From NCBI GenBank assembly GCA_963759295.1, contig CAVWYT010000006.1, positions 124,001-188,000 of the forward strand: a stretch of 64,000 bases of DNA, in the 5' to 3' direction. Numbering within the stretch: the first letter of the stretch is position 1; every line of letters begins with the position of its first letter. The stretch comes from WHSW01 sp963759295 (GTDB lineage Bacteria > Actinomycetota > Thermoleophilia > Solirubrobacterales > 70-9). Made by a program: the position numbers and the translations under genes. Below the pieces are notes generated by a model that was not told the origin of the DNA, made no database searches, and worked only from the letters and a program-made list of their open reading frames with translations. Shown in pieces: positions 23,514 to 31,523 of the stretch.

Positions 23514-24458
23514 ATGACCGGGCGCAATTACAAGCGGATCGCCGCCGTCGGCGTCCTTCTCTGCCCCCTCGCCGTGAACGCCCTCGTGCTCCTCTCCCCC
23601 GCCTCGCCGGTCGGCGAAGCGAGCACGTCCGAGGACGCCGACGGGCTCTCGCCGCCGTTGTCCCGGATCGTCTCGGCGCGGGTCCACCACACCCGGATCC
23701 CGACCGTCCGCAACACCAACGCGCGTCGGGTCGGGCGCTCGCTCGCAAGCCTCGAGCCCAGCTGGGTCTCGGGCCTGATCCGTTACGCCAGGGGCCAGCA
23801 CCCGAAGCACTCGGAGGCCCGCGCCTGGCGCGAGATCACTCGCATCGTCCGGATGACGAGCCCGGGGGCGCAGTTCGACGTCACCCTGAACGCCGATCAG
23901 TATCGCAGCGCCGACCAGATCAAGCGGATGATGCACCGGGTGCGCAAGGAGCTCGACAACGACGGCTGGTTCTTCGACTTCTACTCGACCGCCTTCGAGC
24001 AGCGACCGCGCGTGATCCGGGCCGCGATCTGGTCCGCCCACACCCATGGTGAGTGGATCGGCGGCAACGTCTTCGGGCTGGCCAAGAAGCGCCCGCTGCC
24101 TGTCAGCTCCGACTTCCTCGCCGTCCAGGACTTCGGCCTCGAGCTCAACCTGCGGGCCGTCCGCCGGCTGGCAACCCGGCTCCCGGTCATGTACCACCTC
24201 AACAACAACCCGCGGTACCGGCGCAGCGGCGGGTGCCGGTTCATCCAGAGCTTCAGCACCGCCCGGCGCCGCGCCCTGGTCCGGCGCAGGGCCGCTCAGC
24301 AGCTCCGCTACGGCTTCCGGGTCTCCTATCCGGCGCTGTTCCCGGAGTGCAAGCGCAGACATCGCCGCGGCGATCGCGACTTCCTCTACTCCTACAACGC
24401 CTTCCGCGATCCGCCGATGGACAGAACGATCCTCAAGCTGCTCGACCTCTACGACTGA
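23514..24458 (+). CDS. Secreted protein of unknown function
   Basis: 314 residues. An N-terminal signal or anchor (RIAAVGVLLCPLAVNALVLL, about 8-27) is followed by a Ser/Asp-rich linker and a conserved-looking globular part from about residue 50. It contains VWREITRIV-like helices, FDVTLNADQYRSADQIKRMM, GWFFDFYSTAFEQRPRVIRA, AAIWSAHTHGEWIGGNVFGL and LPVMYHLNNNPRYRRSGGCR. Alternating strand-helix segments with charged strand ends suggest a TIM-barrel-like hydrolase, but no catalytic motif is recognized. The C-terminus is strongly basic. It ends 9 nt from the convergent RodZ-like gene. Not identified. Confidence 0.6.
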   Translation: MTGRNYKRIAAVGVLLCPLAVNALVLLSPASPVGEASTSEDADGLSPPLSRIVSARVHHTRIPTVRNTNARRVGRSLASLEPSWVSGLIRYARGQHPKHSEARAWREITRIVRMTSPGAQFDVTLNADQYRSADQIKRMMHRVRKELDNDGWFFDFYSTAFEQRPRVIRAAIWSAHTHGEWIGGNVFGLAKKRPLPVSSDFLAVQDFGLELNLRAVRRLATRLPVMYHLNNNPRYRRSGGCRFIQSFSTARRRALVRRRAAQQLRYGFRVSYPALFPECKRRHRRGDRDFLYSYNAFRDPPMDRTILKLLDLYD

Positions 24459-24467
24459 GCGCCCGCC

Positions 24468-25223
24468 TCAGACGCAGGTCGGCCGAGCGGACTCGTCGAG
24501 CTCGCCGGCCCCTTTCGGGCCGATCCGGTAGCCGAGCGGCTCGGCCGCCACCGGCACCTCGATCCGCTCGTCGTCGACGCGCACGTCGATCGAGCCGTTG
24601 CCCAGCGTGAGCTCGAAGCGGCGCGCTTTGAAGGGGCCGCGCGACTCGCCGGCCGCCAGCGTCTCGCCGTTGACCAGTGCCCGCCCGCGATCGTCGACCA
24701 GGCACACCCAGACGTCCGCCGTGGCCCGGAGCTCGAGCGCGACCCGCGACGGCCGCGGGGGCGGCTCGTGGGTGGTCGTCGGCTCCGGCGACCCGGCTCC
24801 CCCGCGGTTCGCAGGCCGAGGCGTGGCCTTGCCGCCTTCGTCCGCACCGCCGCCGATCAGCAGCACGAGCGCCGCCGCCGCGAGGGCGACGAGCGCCGCG
24901 ACCGCAACCAAGACGGACCTCACGCCCGGTCGCCTGCGCGCGCCGGGCCGCGGCAGCATCGTCTCGGGCAGCGGCTTGGTGCCCTGCGCCCGGGCGACCG
25001 ATAGCCCGTAATCCTCGAGCAGCGCCCTCGCGTCGAGGCCCAGAAACTGCGCATAGGTTGAGAGGAAGCCGCGCGCGTATGCCTCGCCCGGGAGGACGTC
25101 CCAGCGGTCCTCCTCGATCGCCTGCAGGTACTTGAGCCGGATCTTCGTCACCCGCTCGGCGTCTCTGAGCTCGATCCCATGCCGGGTTCGGGCCTCGCGC
25201 AGCGTTTGTCCGACCGTCGGCAT
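24468..25223 (-). CDS. RodZ-like HTH and membrane protein (DUF4115)
   Basis: 251 residues. The N-terminal XRE-like helix-turn-helix has the RodZ pattern: GQTLREARTRHGIELRDAER, VTKIRLKYLQAIEEDRWDVL and GEAYARGFLSTYAQFLGLD. A basic linker, one transmembrane helix (VLVAVAALVALAAAALVLLI, about residues 100-119), a Pro/Thr-rich stretch, and a C-terminal DUF4115 beta domain (LELRATADVWVCLVDDRGRA) follow. In rod-shaped bacteria RodZ links the membrane to MreB. No mre genes lie here, so the role may differ. ATG 25223 is preferred over TTG 25232 because it matches the family start. Confidence 0.78.
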   Translation of the reverse strand: MPTVGQTLREARTRHGIELRDAERVTKIRLKYLQAIEEDRWDVLPGEAYARGFLSTYAQFLGLDARALLEDYGLSVARAQGTKPLPETMLPRPGARRRPGVRSVLVAVAALVALAAAALVLLIGGGADEGGKATPRPANRGGAGSPEPTTTHEPPPRPSRVALELRATADVWVCLVDDRGRALVNGETLAAGESRGPFKARRFELTLGNGSIDVRVDDERIEVPVAAEPLGYRIGPKGAGELDESARPTCV

Positions 25224-25277
25224 CTCGGCCAATTGTCGCGCCTGATCGTGCCGGGCCCGATTCGCCGGCGCCGTCGC

Positions 25278-25844
25278 TCAGTTCACCGAGGGATCCTCGG
25301 GCATCCTCGCGACGAGTGCAAACTGGCCGCCCTTGCGCGTGAGGACGTCGTGCCACAGCGACGCCGGGTCGTCGGGGAACAGCTCGGCCGGCAGCGGCGG
25401 CTCGAGGATCCACGCGTCCTCGGCGATCTCGGCCTCGAGCTGGCCCGCGCCCCAACCCGAGTAGCCGGCGTAGACGCGGCCGCGGCGAACCGCTCGGCCG
25501 AGGTCCTCGGTGTCGGTGTCGGCGGAGACGAAGCCGACGTCCGCGGCGACGATCCAGGCGGCCGCCTCCGGATCGCTGAACTCGGCGAGCACGACCAGCG
25601 CCTGGGGCTGGACCGGGCCGCCGATGTAGACGCGACTGTCCGCCGCGATCGGCTCGAGCTCGGGGGCGACTTCGGCGACGCCGGTCTCCGAGGGGCGGTT
25701 GAGGACCATGCCCATCGCCCCGTGCTCGGCGTGCTCGGTGATCAGGATCACGCTGCGGGCGAAGTTGGGATCGCTGAGCGCCGGCGAGGCGATCAGGAGC
25801 TTGCCGCGCAGCGAGGCCTCGACGTCGAACTCCGAATCGGACAT
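25278..25844 (-). CDS. YqgE/AlgH family protein (UPF0301)
   Basis: 188 residues. Family signatures are LRGKLLIASPALSDPNFARS (about 11-30), VILITEHAEHGAMGMVLNRP (about 31-50), and RVYIGGPVQPQALVVL. Then come RRGRVYAGYSGWGAGQLEAE and DAWILEP. The molecular function of YqgE is not established. It is divergent from the thioredoxin-like gene with 41 nt between starts, so the intergenic stretch must carry both promoters. The RodZ-like gene follows 54 nt downstream on the same strand. Confidence 0.9.
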   Translation of the reverse strand: MSDSEFDVEASLRGKLLIASPALSDPNFARSVILITEHAEHGAMGMVLNRPSETGVAEVAPELEPIAADSRVYIGGPVQPQALVVLAEFSDPEAAAWIVAADVGFVSADTDTEDLGRAVRRGRVYAGYSGWGAGQLEAEIAEDAWILEPPLPAELFPDDPASLWHDVLTRKGGQFALVARMPEDPSVN

Positions 25845-25869
25845 CCGGGGGCTGATTCTGCCCGCTCGG

Positions 25870-25875
25870 TAACCT
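25870..25875 (+). promoter_or_regulatory. -10-like box TAACCT, leaderless spacing
   Basis: TAACCT ends 10 nt before the TTG at 25886. It is divergent from yqgE. Confidence 0.4.
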
Positions 25876-25885
25876 CGATGGCGGT

Positions 25886-26650
25886 TTGATCCACGACGTC
25901 GGCGAAGCCGAGTTCATGGCGCAGGTCGTCGAGCGCTCCCGGGAGGTCCCGGTGGTGGTCGACTTCTGGGCCGAATGGTGCGCCCCGTGCCGCCAGCTCG
26001 GGCCTGCGCTCGAGGCCGCCGTGAGCAAGCGCGCGGGCAAGGTCGATCTCGCCAAGGTCGACGTCGACGCCAACCAGGGGGTCTCCGCGAGCTTCGAGGT
26101 GCGCGGGATCCCGGCGGTCAAGGCGTTCAAGGACGGCAAGGTGGTCGCCGAGTTCACCGGTGCGATCCCGTCGGCCCAGATCGAGGCGTGGCTCGACGGG
26201 CTCGTCCCCTCCCCGGCCGACGAGCTCGCCGAGCATGGTGACGAGCGATCGTTGCGCGAGGCGCTGGCGCTCGACCCGCGCCACGGCCCCGCCGCCGTCG
26301 GGCTCGGGCGGATCCTTCTCGGCCGCGGGGAGACCGAGGCCGCCCTCGAGCTCTTCGAGCCGCTGGCCGGAGACTTCCTGGCCGAGGGACTGGCCGCCCG
26401 CGCGCACCTCGAACCCGCGAACGGCCACTCAGACGAAGCGCCGGCCGAGATCTCGGCGGCGTTCGCCGCCTGGGACTCCGGCGACTTCGAGACCGCGCTC
26501 GAGCGGCTTCAGGAGGCGATCGCCGCCGAGGACGACACCGATCGTCGCGACCTGATCCGCCGCGTGATGGTCGGCATCTTCACCGAGTTGGGTGCGGATC
26601 ACGCCTTGGCCCGGGACCACCGCCGGCGGCTCGCGGCAGCCCTGAACTGA
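25886..26650 (+). CDS. Thioredoxin-TPR protein (CnoX/YbbN-like)
   Basis: 254 residues. An N-terminal thioredoxin domain (FWAEWCAPCRQLGPALEA, redox-active CAPC near residue 31; IPAVKAFKDGKVVAEFTG with the cis-Pro) is followed by a tetratricopeptide-like helical part (HGPAAVGLGRILLGRGETEA, SGDFETALERLQEAIAAEDD). This domain order matches CnoX, a chaperone-redox protein that shields clients during oxidative stress. The start is TTG 25886. The upstream ATG at 25878 runs into a stop after three codons. It precedes ccdA by 9 nt, a plausible thiol-redox operon. Confidence 0.87.
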   Translation: MIHDVGEAEFMAQVVERSREVPVVVDFWAEWCAPCRQLGPALEAAVSKRAGKVDLAKVDVDANQGVSASFEVRGIPAVKAFKDGKVVAEFTGAIPSAQIEAWLDGLVPSPADELAEHGDERSLREALALDPRHGPAAVGLGRILLGRGETEAALELFEPLAGDFLAEGLAARAHLEPANGHSDEAPAEISAAFAAWDSGDFETALERLQEAIAAEDDTDRRDLIRRVMVGIFTELGADHALARDHRRRLAAALN

Positions 26651-26659
26651 CCCCAAGAG

Positions 26660-27391
26660 ATGACGGATCCAGTCCCCGGAGCCGACTTCCCGGTCGCCTT
26701 CATCGCCGGCCTCGTGTCGTTCGTCTCCCCGTGCGTGCTTCCGCTGGTGCCCGGATACTTGTCGACCGTCACCGGCGTCAGCGTCACCGAGATCGACGAG
26801 GTGAGCTGGCGACGGGTGATCGGCCCCAGCCTGCTGTTCATCGCCTCGTTCTCGACCGTGTTCATTCTCCTCGGGCTGACCGCGACCGCGCTCGGACAGA
26901 CGCTCCGCGACCACCAGGACGTGCTGACCGATATCGGCGCGGTGATTCTGATCGCGATGGGGACGTTGTTCGTCGCCGCGACCTTCGTCGACCGCCTCAA
27001 CCGCGAGTGGCGCGTCGACGCACTGCTCTCGAGGGCGGGCAAGGGCGGGCCGATCATCGCCGGAGCCGCGTTCTCGATCGCCTGGACCCCCTGCATCGGA
27101 CCGACGCTCGGTGGCGTGCTGACCCTCGCCGGCATCCAGGGCGAGGCCGGGCACGGCGCACTGCTGCTCGCGACGTACTCGCTCGGGCTTGCGATCCCGT
27201 TCCTGCTCACCGCGGTGGCGTTCACCCGCGCCACCAGCGCCTTCGGCGTCGTCAAGCGCCACTACCGCGCGATCGTCGGCTTCGGCGGCGGGATCCTGAT
27301 CGCGATGGGGATCCTGATCCTCAGCGGCGGCTTCACAGACCTCAACATCTGGGCCCAGCGGGTGACGAGCGACCTGGGGTTGAACCTGTAG
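26660..27391 (+). CDS. CcdA-like cytochrome c biogenesis/thiol transporter
   Basis: 243-residue polytopic membrane protein with six predicted helices. The redox cysteines sit in FVSPCVLPLVPGYLSTVTG (helix 1) and IAWTPCIGPTLGGVLTLAG (helix 4), the CcdA signature. It passes electrons from cytoplasmic thioredoxin to extracytoplasmic thiol proteins, for instance for haem attachment to cytochrome c. Fits: a cytochrome c gene at 1.6 kb and the thioredoxin-TPR gene immediately upstream. A 10-bp stem follows the stop. Confidence 0.92.
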   Translation: MTDPVPGADFPVAFIAGLVSFVSPCVLPLVPGYLSTVTGVSVTEIDEVSWRRVIGPSLLFIASFSTVFILLGLTATALGQTLRDHQDVLTDIGAVILIAMGTLFVAATFVDRLNREWRVDALLSRAGKGGPIIAGAAFSIAWTPCIGPTLGGVLTLAGIQGEAGHGALLLATYSLGLAIPFLLTAVAFTRATSAFGVVKRHYRAIVGFGGGILIAMGILILSGGFTDLNIWAQRVTSDLGLNL

Positions 27392-27405
27392 GGCGCTTGC
27401 CGGTA

Positions 27406-27436
27406 CGCGCCCCGCCGCCGCTCGGCGCGGGGCGCG
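27406..27436. terminator. Bidirectional hairpin between convergent genes
   Basis: Perfect 10-bp stem (27406-27415 with 27427-27436, core GCGCCCCGC/GCGGGGCGC) and an 11-nt loop, placed 15 nt after the ccdA stop and 2 nt before the stop of the minus-strand gene. No T-tract, as is common in GC-rich actinobacteria. Confidence 0.55.
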
Positions 27437-27437
27437 C

Positions 27438-27734
27438 TCAGACCGGCGGGGTGACCGGCGGGTCGTCGGCTCCGACGCCGACCTCGATCGGGCTGCCGAC
27501 CGCCTCGGTTTCCTCGATGCCGGCGCCCTCGCCCTCGCGCGAGCACACGACCCTGAACCGCCCGGTGCCGATCGCCGGGTCGGCGACGAGCGGCAATCCG
27601 CGAATCTCCTCCCACCCGAGGCGCTCGAGCTCGAACGGGTTCATGCGCACCTCCGAGGCCGGCCACGGACAGCCGGCGTTGTGCTGGTCGATCGCCCTGG
27701 AGATCGCCTCGAGGTTCTTGGCCTCGGCGCTCAT
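27438..27734 (-). CDS. Small protein of unknown function
   Basis: 98 residues with no recognizable domain. AKNLEAISRAIDQHNAGCPW and PFELERLGWEEIRGLPLVAD are followed by IGTGRFRVVCSREG and an acidic, Pro-rich tail. Two cysteines are present (CPWPA and VVCSRE). It is soluble, with the look of a small helical-beta protein. The start at 27734 is supported by TAGAAT ending 7 nt upstream. I cannot assign a role. Confidence 0.6.
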   Translation of the reverse strand: MSAEAKNLEAISRAIDQHNAGCPWPASEVRMNPFELERLGWEEIRGLPLVADPAIGTGRFRVVCSREGEGAGIEETEAVGSPIEVGVGADDPPVTPPV

Positions 27735-27741
27735 CGCCCCG

Positions 27742-27747
27742 ATTCTA
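27742..27747 (-). promoter_or_regulatory. -10-like box TAGAAT, leaderless spacing
   Basis: Minus-strand TAGAAT ends 7 nt before the ATG at 27734. It is among the closest matches to TATAAT in the window. Confidence 0.55.
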
Positions 27748-27763
27748 GGGCCGCGCGGCCGCG

Positions 27764-28003
27764 CTACTGCTCGTTCTGGGACTCGCGATAGTCGTCCTGT
27801 GACTCCTCGTGGTCGGCCTCGCCGTACTCGGCGTTGGTGGCCTCCTCCGGACGGCTGGCTAGATGGGTCGGATCGGGGCCGGAGTCGCCGTGGGAGGCGT
27901 GCTCGATCAGCTCGGCCTCAGCCTCCTCAAAGCCCTCGGCCTCGCCTTCGCCCGCCTCGCGCAGCGGGCGCATCTCCTCCTCGTGTCGGCTCTCGCGGTC
28001 CAT
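27764..28003 (-). CDS. Small highly acidic, probably disordered protein
   Basis: 79 residues starting MDRESRHEEEMRPLREAGEG, with about a third Glu/Asp, then EGFEEAEAELIEHASHGDSG, and ending in GEADHEESQDDYRESQNEQ. The composition suggests intrinsic disorder. A purine-rich GAGAGAGGCGAG lies directly before the ATG as a ribosome-binding site. No family recognized. Confidence 0.55.
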   Translation of the reverse strand: MDRESRHEEEMRPLREAGEGEAEGFEEAEAELIEHASHGDSGPDPTHLASRPEEATNAEYGEADHEESQDDYRESQNEQ

Positions 28004-28164
28004 CTCGCCTCGCTCTCTCGCGGTTTGTATGGCGGGCGGGACTCTACCCCGCGCGGAGCGATCCGGGGCGCGGCGGCGCTCCCGGCACCGGGCCGACCTC
28101 GGCAAGCCGCGCCGCTGCTCCGGGACGGCCCTCACCCGCGGAGCGGTTCTGAGAAAATCGTCGC

Positions 28165-29607
28165 GTGAGCGAAGACCGACTCAGCGGGCTCGACTCCTCG
28201 TTTCTTCATCTCGAGCGCGGACCGGCGCACATGCACGTCGCCTCGACGACGGTGTTCGAGGGTTCGGCCCCGGCCTACGACGAGTTCCGGGACCACATCG
28301 AGTCGCGCCTTCACCTGGTGCCGCGCTTCCGGCAGAAGCTGCGCTTCGTGCCGCTCGGTCAGGGGCGGCCGAAATGGGTCGACGATCCGCACCTCAACCT
28401 CTCCTATCACCTGCGGCACACCGCGCTCCCCGCTCCCGGCGACGAGCACCAGCTCCGCAACCTCGCGGCGCGCGTCTTCTCCCAGCGACTCGACCGCTCG
28501 AAGCCGCTTTGGGAGATGTGGCTGGTCGAGGGCCTCGAGGATGATCGCTTCGCGATCGTCACCAAGTCCCACCACTGCCTCGTCGACGGAGTCTCGGGGG
28601 TTGACATAACCACGGTGCTGTTCGACGCCACCCCGGAGCGGCCCCCGATGGCCGAGCCCGACCCCTGGCTCCCGCGCCCCGAGCCCACCGATGCCGAGGT
28701 GCTGGCCGAGTCACTGATCGAGCGCGCGACGACGCCGGCCGAGGCTGCGCGCGGGCTCCGCGCCGTGTTCCGCGCCCCGCGCCGGGCCGCACGAGCGGTG
28801 ATCGACGTCGCGGAGGCCGCCGGTGCGTTCGCGCGCACCGGGCTCGGAGCCCCTGCCTCACCGCTCAACGTCGAGATCGGGCCGTACCGGCGCCTCGCCT
28901 GGCTGACCACCGAGCTCGCCGATCTGAAGCGAATCAAGGACGCAGCCGGCGGCACGGTCAACGACGTCGTGCTCTCGGCCGTCGCGGGTGCGCTCGGCCG
29001 CTACCTGCGCGGGCGCGGCTTCTCCACCCACGAGCTCGAGCTGCGGGCGATGGTTCCGATCAGCGTCCGGGGCGACGAAGAGCACGGCGCGCTGGGCAAT
29101 CGGGTCTCGTCCTACTTCGCCCCGCTCCCGATCTGGTGCCAGGACCCGATCGACCGCCTGCACCTGATCAGCGAGACGATGGGCGACCTGAAGCAGTCGA
29201 AGCAGGCCGTCGGCGCGACCCTGATGACCGAGCTCGCGGATTTCGCCCCGCCAACGATCACCAACCAGGCGGCGCGGTTGCAGTCGCGCCAGCGGTTCTT
29301 CAACGTGGTCGTCACCAACATCCCGGGACCGCAGTTCCCGCTCTATCTGATGGGGCGCAAGCTTCAGGCGATGTTCCCGATGGTGCCGCTCGCCAAGCGC
29401 CAGGCGGTCTGCTTCGGGTTGATGAGCTACGACGGCAAGGTCCACTTCTGCCTCACCGGGGACTACGACGCGACGCGCGACATCGAGGTGCTCGCCGAGG
29501 ACCTCGAGGCGTCGCTCGACGAGCTCGGCGCCGCCGTCGGCCCGGCGCCGAAGACGCGCTCCGACGCCAAGCGGCGCGCCTCCGCCAAGCGGCGCGCCCG
29601 GGCCTAG
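28165..29607 (+). CDS. Wax ester synthase/diacylglycerol acyltransferase (WS/DGAT)
   Basis: 480-residue acyltransferase making triacylglycerol or wax esters, typical of lipid-storing actinobacteria. It starts MSEDRLSGLDSSFLHLERG; the catalytic HHxxxDG is KSHHCLVDGVSGVDITTVLF (about 137-156). NDVVLSAVAGALGRYLRGRG and the C-terminal NIPGPQFPLYLMGRK follow, matching the UPF0089/WS-DGAT C domain. The tail ends in a basic repeat (AKRRASAKRRARA), which may bind lipid surfaces. Start GTG. The TAG stop overlaps the stop of the convergent deacetylase gene (shared CTAG). Confidence 0.93.
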   Translation: MSEDRLSGLDSSFLHLERGPAHMHVASTTVFEGSAPAYDEFRDHIESRLHLVPRFRQKLRFVPLGQGRPKWVDDPHLNLSYHLRHTALPAPGDEHQLRNLAARVFSQRLDRSKPLWEMWLVEGLEDDRFAIVTKSHHCLVDGVSGVDITTVLFDATPERPPMAEPDPWLPRPEPTDAEVLAESLIERATTPAEAARGLRAVFRAPRRAARAVIDVAEAAGAFARTGLGAPASPLNVEIGPYRRLAWLTTELADLKRIKDAAGGTVNDVVLSAVAGALGRYLRGRGFSTHELELRAMVPISVRGDEEHGALGNRVSSYFAPLPIWCQDPIDRLHLISETMGDLKQSKQAVGATLMTELADFAPPTITNQAARLQSRQRFFNVVVTNIPGPQFPLYLMGRKLQAMFPMVPLAKRQAVCFGLMSYDGKVHFCLTGDYDATRDIEVLAEDLEASLDELGAAVGPAPKTRSDAKRRASAKRRARA

Positions 29608-30254
29608 CGTCCGGCGCGGCCGGTGAGCGCCGCTCGCGGCCCGGCGCGCACGATCCCGCGCGCCGCCCAGGCATCGCGATCGCCCAGCTCGAGCAGCAGC
29701 CGGAGGTCCTCGGCGCGACCGCTGTCGTAGCGCGAGCCGACGCCCGGGTCCGGATGCCCGGGGTGAACCATCCACTCGCTGACGCCCGGAGGATCGCCGG
29801 CCCGCTCGAGCCACGCGGCGAGCTCCGCCGGCATCGCCGGTTCGGCCTCCGACAGCCTCCCGACGATCCGATCCGCGCACGCGACCCCGGCCGCCCGCAA
29901 GAGCCGGCGATGTGTGGCCGACACGGCGCGCACCGGCGTCCCGAGCGCGGCGGCGACATCGGCCACCTCCGCCGCGACATCGGGCTCCGCATGGCAGTGG
30001 TGATGTCCGTCGAGATAGGCCGGCGGTCCGCCGAACAGGCGCTCGAAGCTCGCCGCCTGCTCGGCGACGGGCCTCTCGTCGAGCCGCTCGAGATGGAGCC
30101 CGACCTCGACCACCTCGTCGCGCAGCGGCGCCGGATCCGGATCGCGCAGCACCATCGCTCCCAGCGCGTCCAGGGCCCCGGCTCGCGCCGCCTCGAGGAT
30201 GCCGGCGTCGTAGGAGGGCGCGTAGCCGTAGTCGTCTGCGGTGATGATCAGCAC
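29604..30254 (-). CDS. ChbG/YdjC-family carbohydrate deacetylase
   Basis: 216-residue YdjC-type deacetylase. MLIITADDYGYAPSYDAGIL begins with the catalytic/metal DD pair, VEVGLHLERLD carries the first His, and YLDGHHHCHAEPDVAAEVAD the His cluster that binds metal. SEWMVHPGHPDPG is the fourth family motif. These enzymes remove N-acetyl groups from short amino-sugar oligomers. It starts at GTG 30254. Length is slightly short for the family (240-260). Confidence 0.87.
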   Translation of the reverse strand: MLIITADDYGYAPSYDAGILEAARAGALDALGAMVLRDPDPAPLRDEVVEVGLHLERLDERPVAEQAASFERLFGGPPAYLDGHHHCHAEPDVAAEVADVAAALGTPVRAVSATHRRLLRAAGVACADRIVGRLSEAEPAMPAELAAWLERAGDPPGVSEWMVHPGHPDPGVGSRYDSGRAEDLRLLLELGDRDAWAARGIVRAGPRAALTGRAGR

Positions 30255-30293
30255 GGCGAGAACATCGTCGTGCCGGCGTCGCGTACGCCGGGC

Positions 30294-30713
30294 CTACAAC
30301 CCGAGGTCGCGCAGGAACTCGGGCTCGTGATCCTCGATGAACACGAACGCCGGATGGGGGACGTCGCGGTTGGTCGCGCGCTCGGCGGGGTCGGGCGTCG
30401 CGACGTCCGGCTCGGCGAGCGGCTCGTCGGCGTCCTGCCAGAAGCGCTCGGCCGGGTTCCACCGTCGCCGGCGCACGTCGGCGCTCAGCTCCTCGGCGCC
30501 GACCACCTCGTTGACCACCCGCTCGGCCTCGCGGGCGGCATCCGCGGACTGCGTGTAGACGTACATGCGCTCGCCGTCGCGGGTCACGATCACCCGATCG
30601 CCGAGCCGCTCGGTGACCTCGTCGTCGAGATCGAGCGAGCGCAGCCGATTGGCCAGCTGGCCGTGCAGGGACTCGTGGAGGTCGACCTCGACTCGAAACT
30701 CGTCGTTTGCCAT
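30294..30713 (-). CDS. Conserved-looking protein of unknown function
   Basis: 139 residues: EFRVEVDLHESLHGQLANRL and SLDLDDEVTERLGDRVIVTR, then GERMYVYTQSADAAREAERV form a compact alpha/beta part. A Trp-rich, acidic C-terminal part (RRRRWNPAERFWQDADEPLA) ends with PHPAFVFIEDHEPEFLRDLG. It reads as a cytosolic protein. No signal, membrane helix or known motif. The start is supported by TAGCCT 9 nt upstream. Confidence 0.6.
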   Translation of the reverse strand: MANDEFRVEVDLHESLHGQLANRLRSLDLDDEVTERLGDRVIVTRDGERMYVYTQSADAAREAERVVNEVVGAEELSADVRRRRWNPAERFWQDADEPLAEPDVATPDPAERATNRDVPHPAFVFIEDHEPEFLRDLGL

Positions 30714-30722
30714 CGCGGCGCG

Positions 30723-30728
30723 AGGCTA
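30723..30728 (-). promoter_or_regulatory. -10-like box TAGCCT, leaderless spacing
   Basis: Minus-strand TAGCCT ends 9 nt before the ATG at 30713. Confidence 0.5.
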
Positions 30729-30780
30729 CCAGCCCGCGGCCCGAATGAGCCGCGGCCCGGGCGCCGTCCGGGGCGGGTCG

Positions 30781-30786
30781 TATAGA
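30781..30786 (+). promoter_or_regulatory. -10-like box TATAGA, leaderless spacing
   Basis: TATAGA ends 7 nt before the GTG at 30794. It lacks the final T of the usual box. Confidence 0.35.
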
Positions 30787-30793
30787 AGGGTCC

Positions 30794-31498
30794 GTGCAGG
30801 CCTCGACGCTGCCGCCCGACGCGCCGCCCTGGCGCCGCCATCTGCACGCCGACGGCTTCGGCTACGGGTGGCTGCTGGTGTTGATCCTGGTCTCGATCGG
30901 CTTCCAGCTCGGCACCCAGGAGTCCGGACCGGCACGCGTCGTGACCACTCTCCTCCAGGGGGTCACGCTGGTGGCGGCGCTGCGCGTCTCCGGCGCTCAC
31001 CGGTGGCTGGTCCGGGGCGCGACCGTGCTCACGGCGATCGCGGTGCTCGGGACGGCCGGGATCGTGATCGGCTCGGGCGAGGTCGACGATGGCGCGGGGC
31101 GCATCCTCGGGTTGACGCTCGTCCTCCTCGCCCCGAGCGCGATCGTCGTCGGGATCGTCAGGCAGGCGCGGGCGGCCGGGGCGATCACCGTCAGGACCAT
31201 GTTCGGGGTGCTCTGCGTGTACCTGTTGATCGGCAGTGCCTTCGCGTTCGCCTACGGGGCGATCTCGGCGCTCGACGGCGGCACCTTCTTTGCCCAGCTC
31301 CACGACGGCGACCAATCCGACTTCCTCTACTTCAGCTTCGTGACGATGACGACGACGGGGTACGGCGACCTCACCGCCGCCACCGATCTCGGTCGCTCGC
31401 TGGCGATCACCGAGGCGCTGATCGGACAGATCTACCTGGTGACCGTGGTGGCGCTGATCGTCGCCAACCTCAGGACCCGAAGCGGGCCCGCGAGCTGA
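30794..31498 (+). CDS. Potassium channel family membrane protein
   Basis: 234 residues, start GTG. Four N-terminal hydrophobic helices (from LLVLILVSIGFQLGT to GRILGLTLVLLAPSAIVVGI) precede the pore module: helix FGVLCVYLLIGSAFAFAYGA, pore helix, selectivity filter MTTTGYGDLTA (about residues 192-202) and final helix ALIGQIYLVTVVALIVANLR. The filter TTxGYGD marks a K+ channel of the six-helix kind without a charged S4. No cytoplasmic RCK domain is present. Confidence 0.88.
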   Translation: MQASTLPPDAPPWRRHLHADGFGYGWLLVLILVSIGFQLGTQESGPARVVTTLLQGVTLVAALRVSGAHRWLVRGATVLTAIAVLGTAGIVIGSGEVDDGAGRILGLTLVLLAPSAIVVGIVRQARAAGAITVRTMFGVLCVYLLIGSAFAFAYGAISALDGGTFFAQLHDGDQSDFLYFSFVTMTTTGYGDLTAATDLGRSLAITEALIGQIYLVTVVALIVANLRTRSGPAS

Positions 31499-31523
31499 GG
31501 CCGCGCTGCGACCCCGGGGCCGC

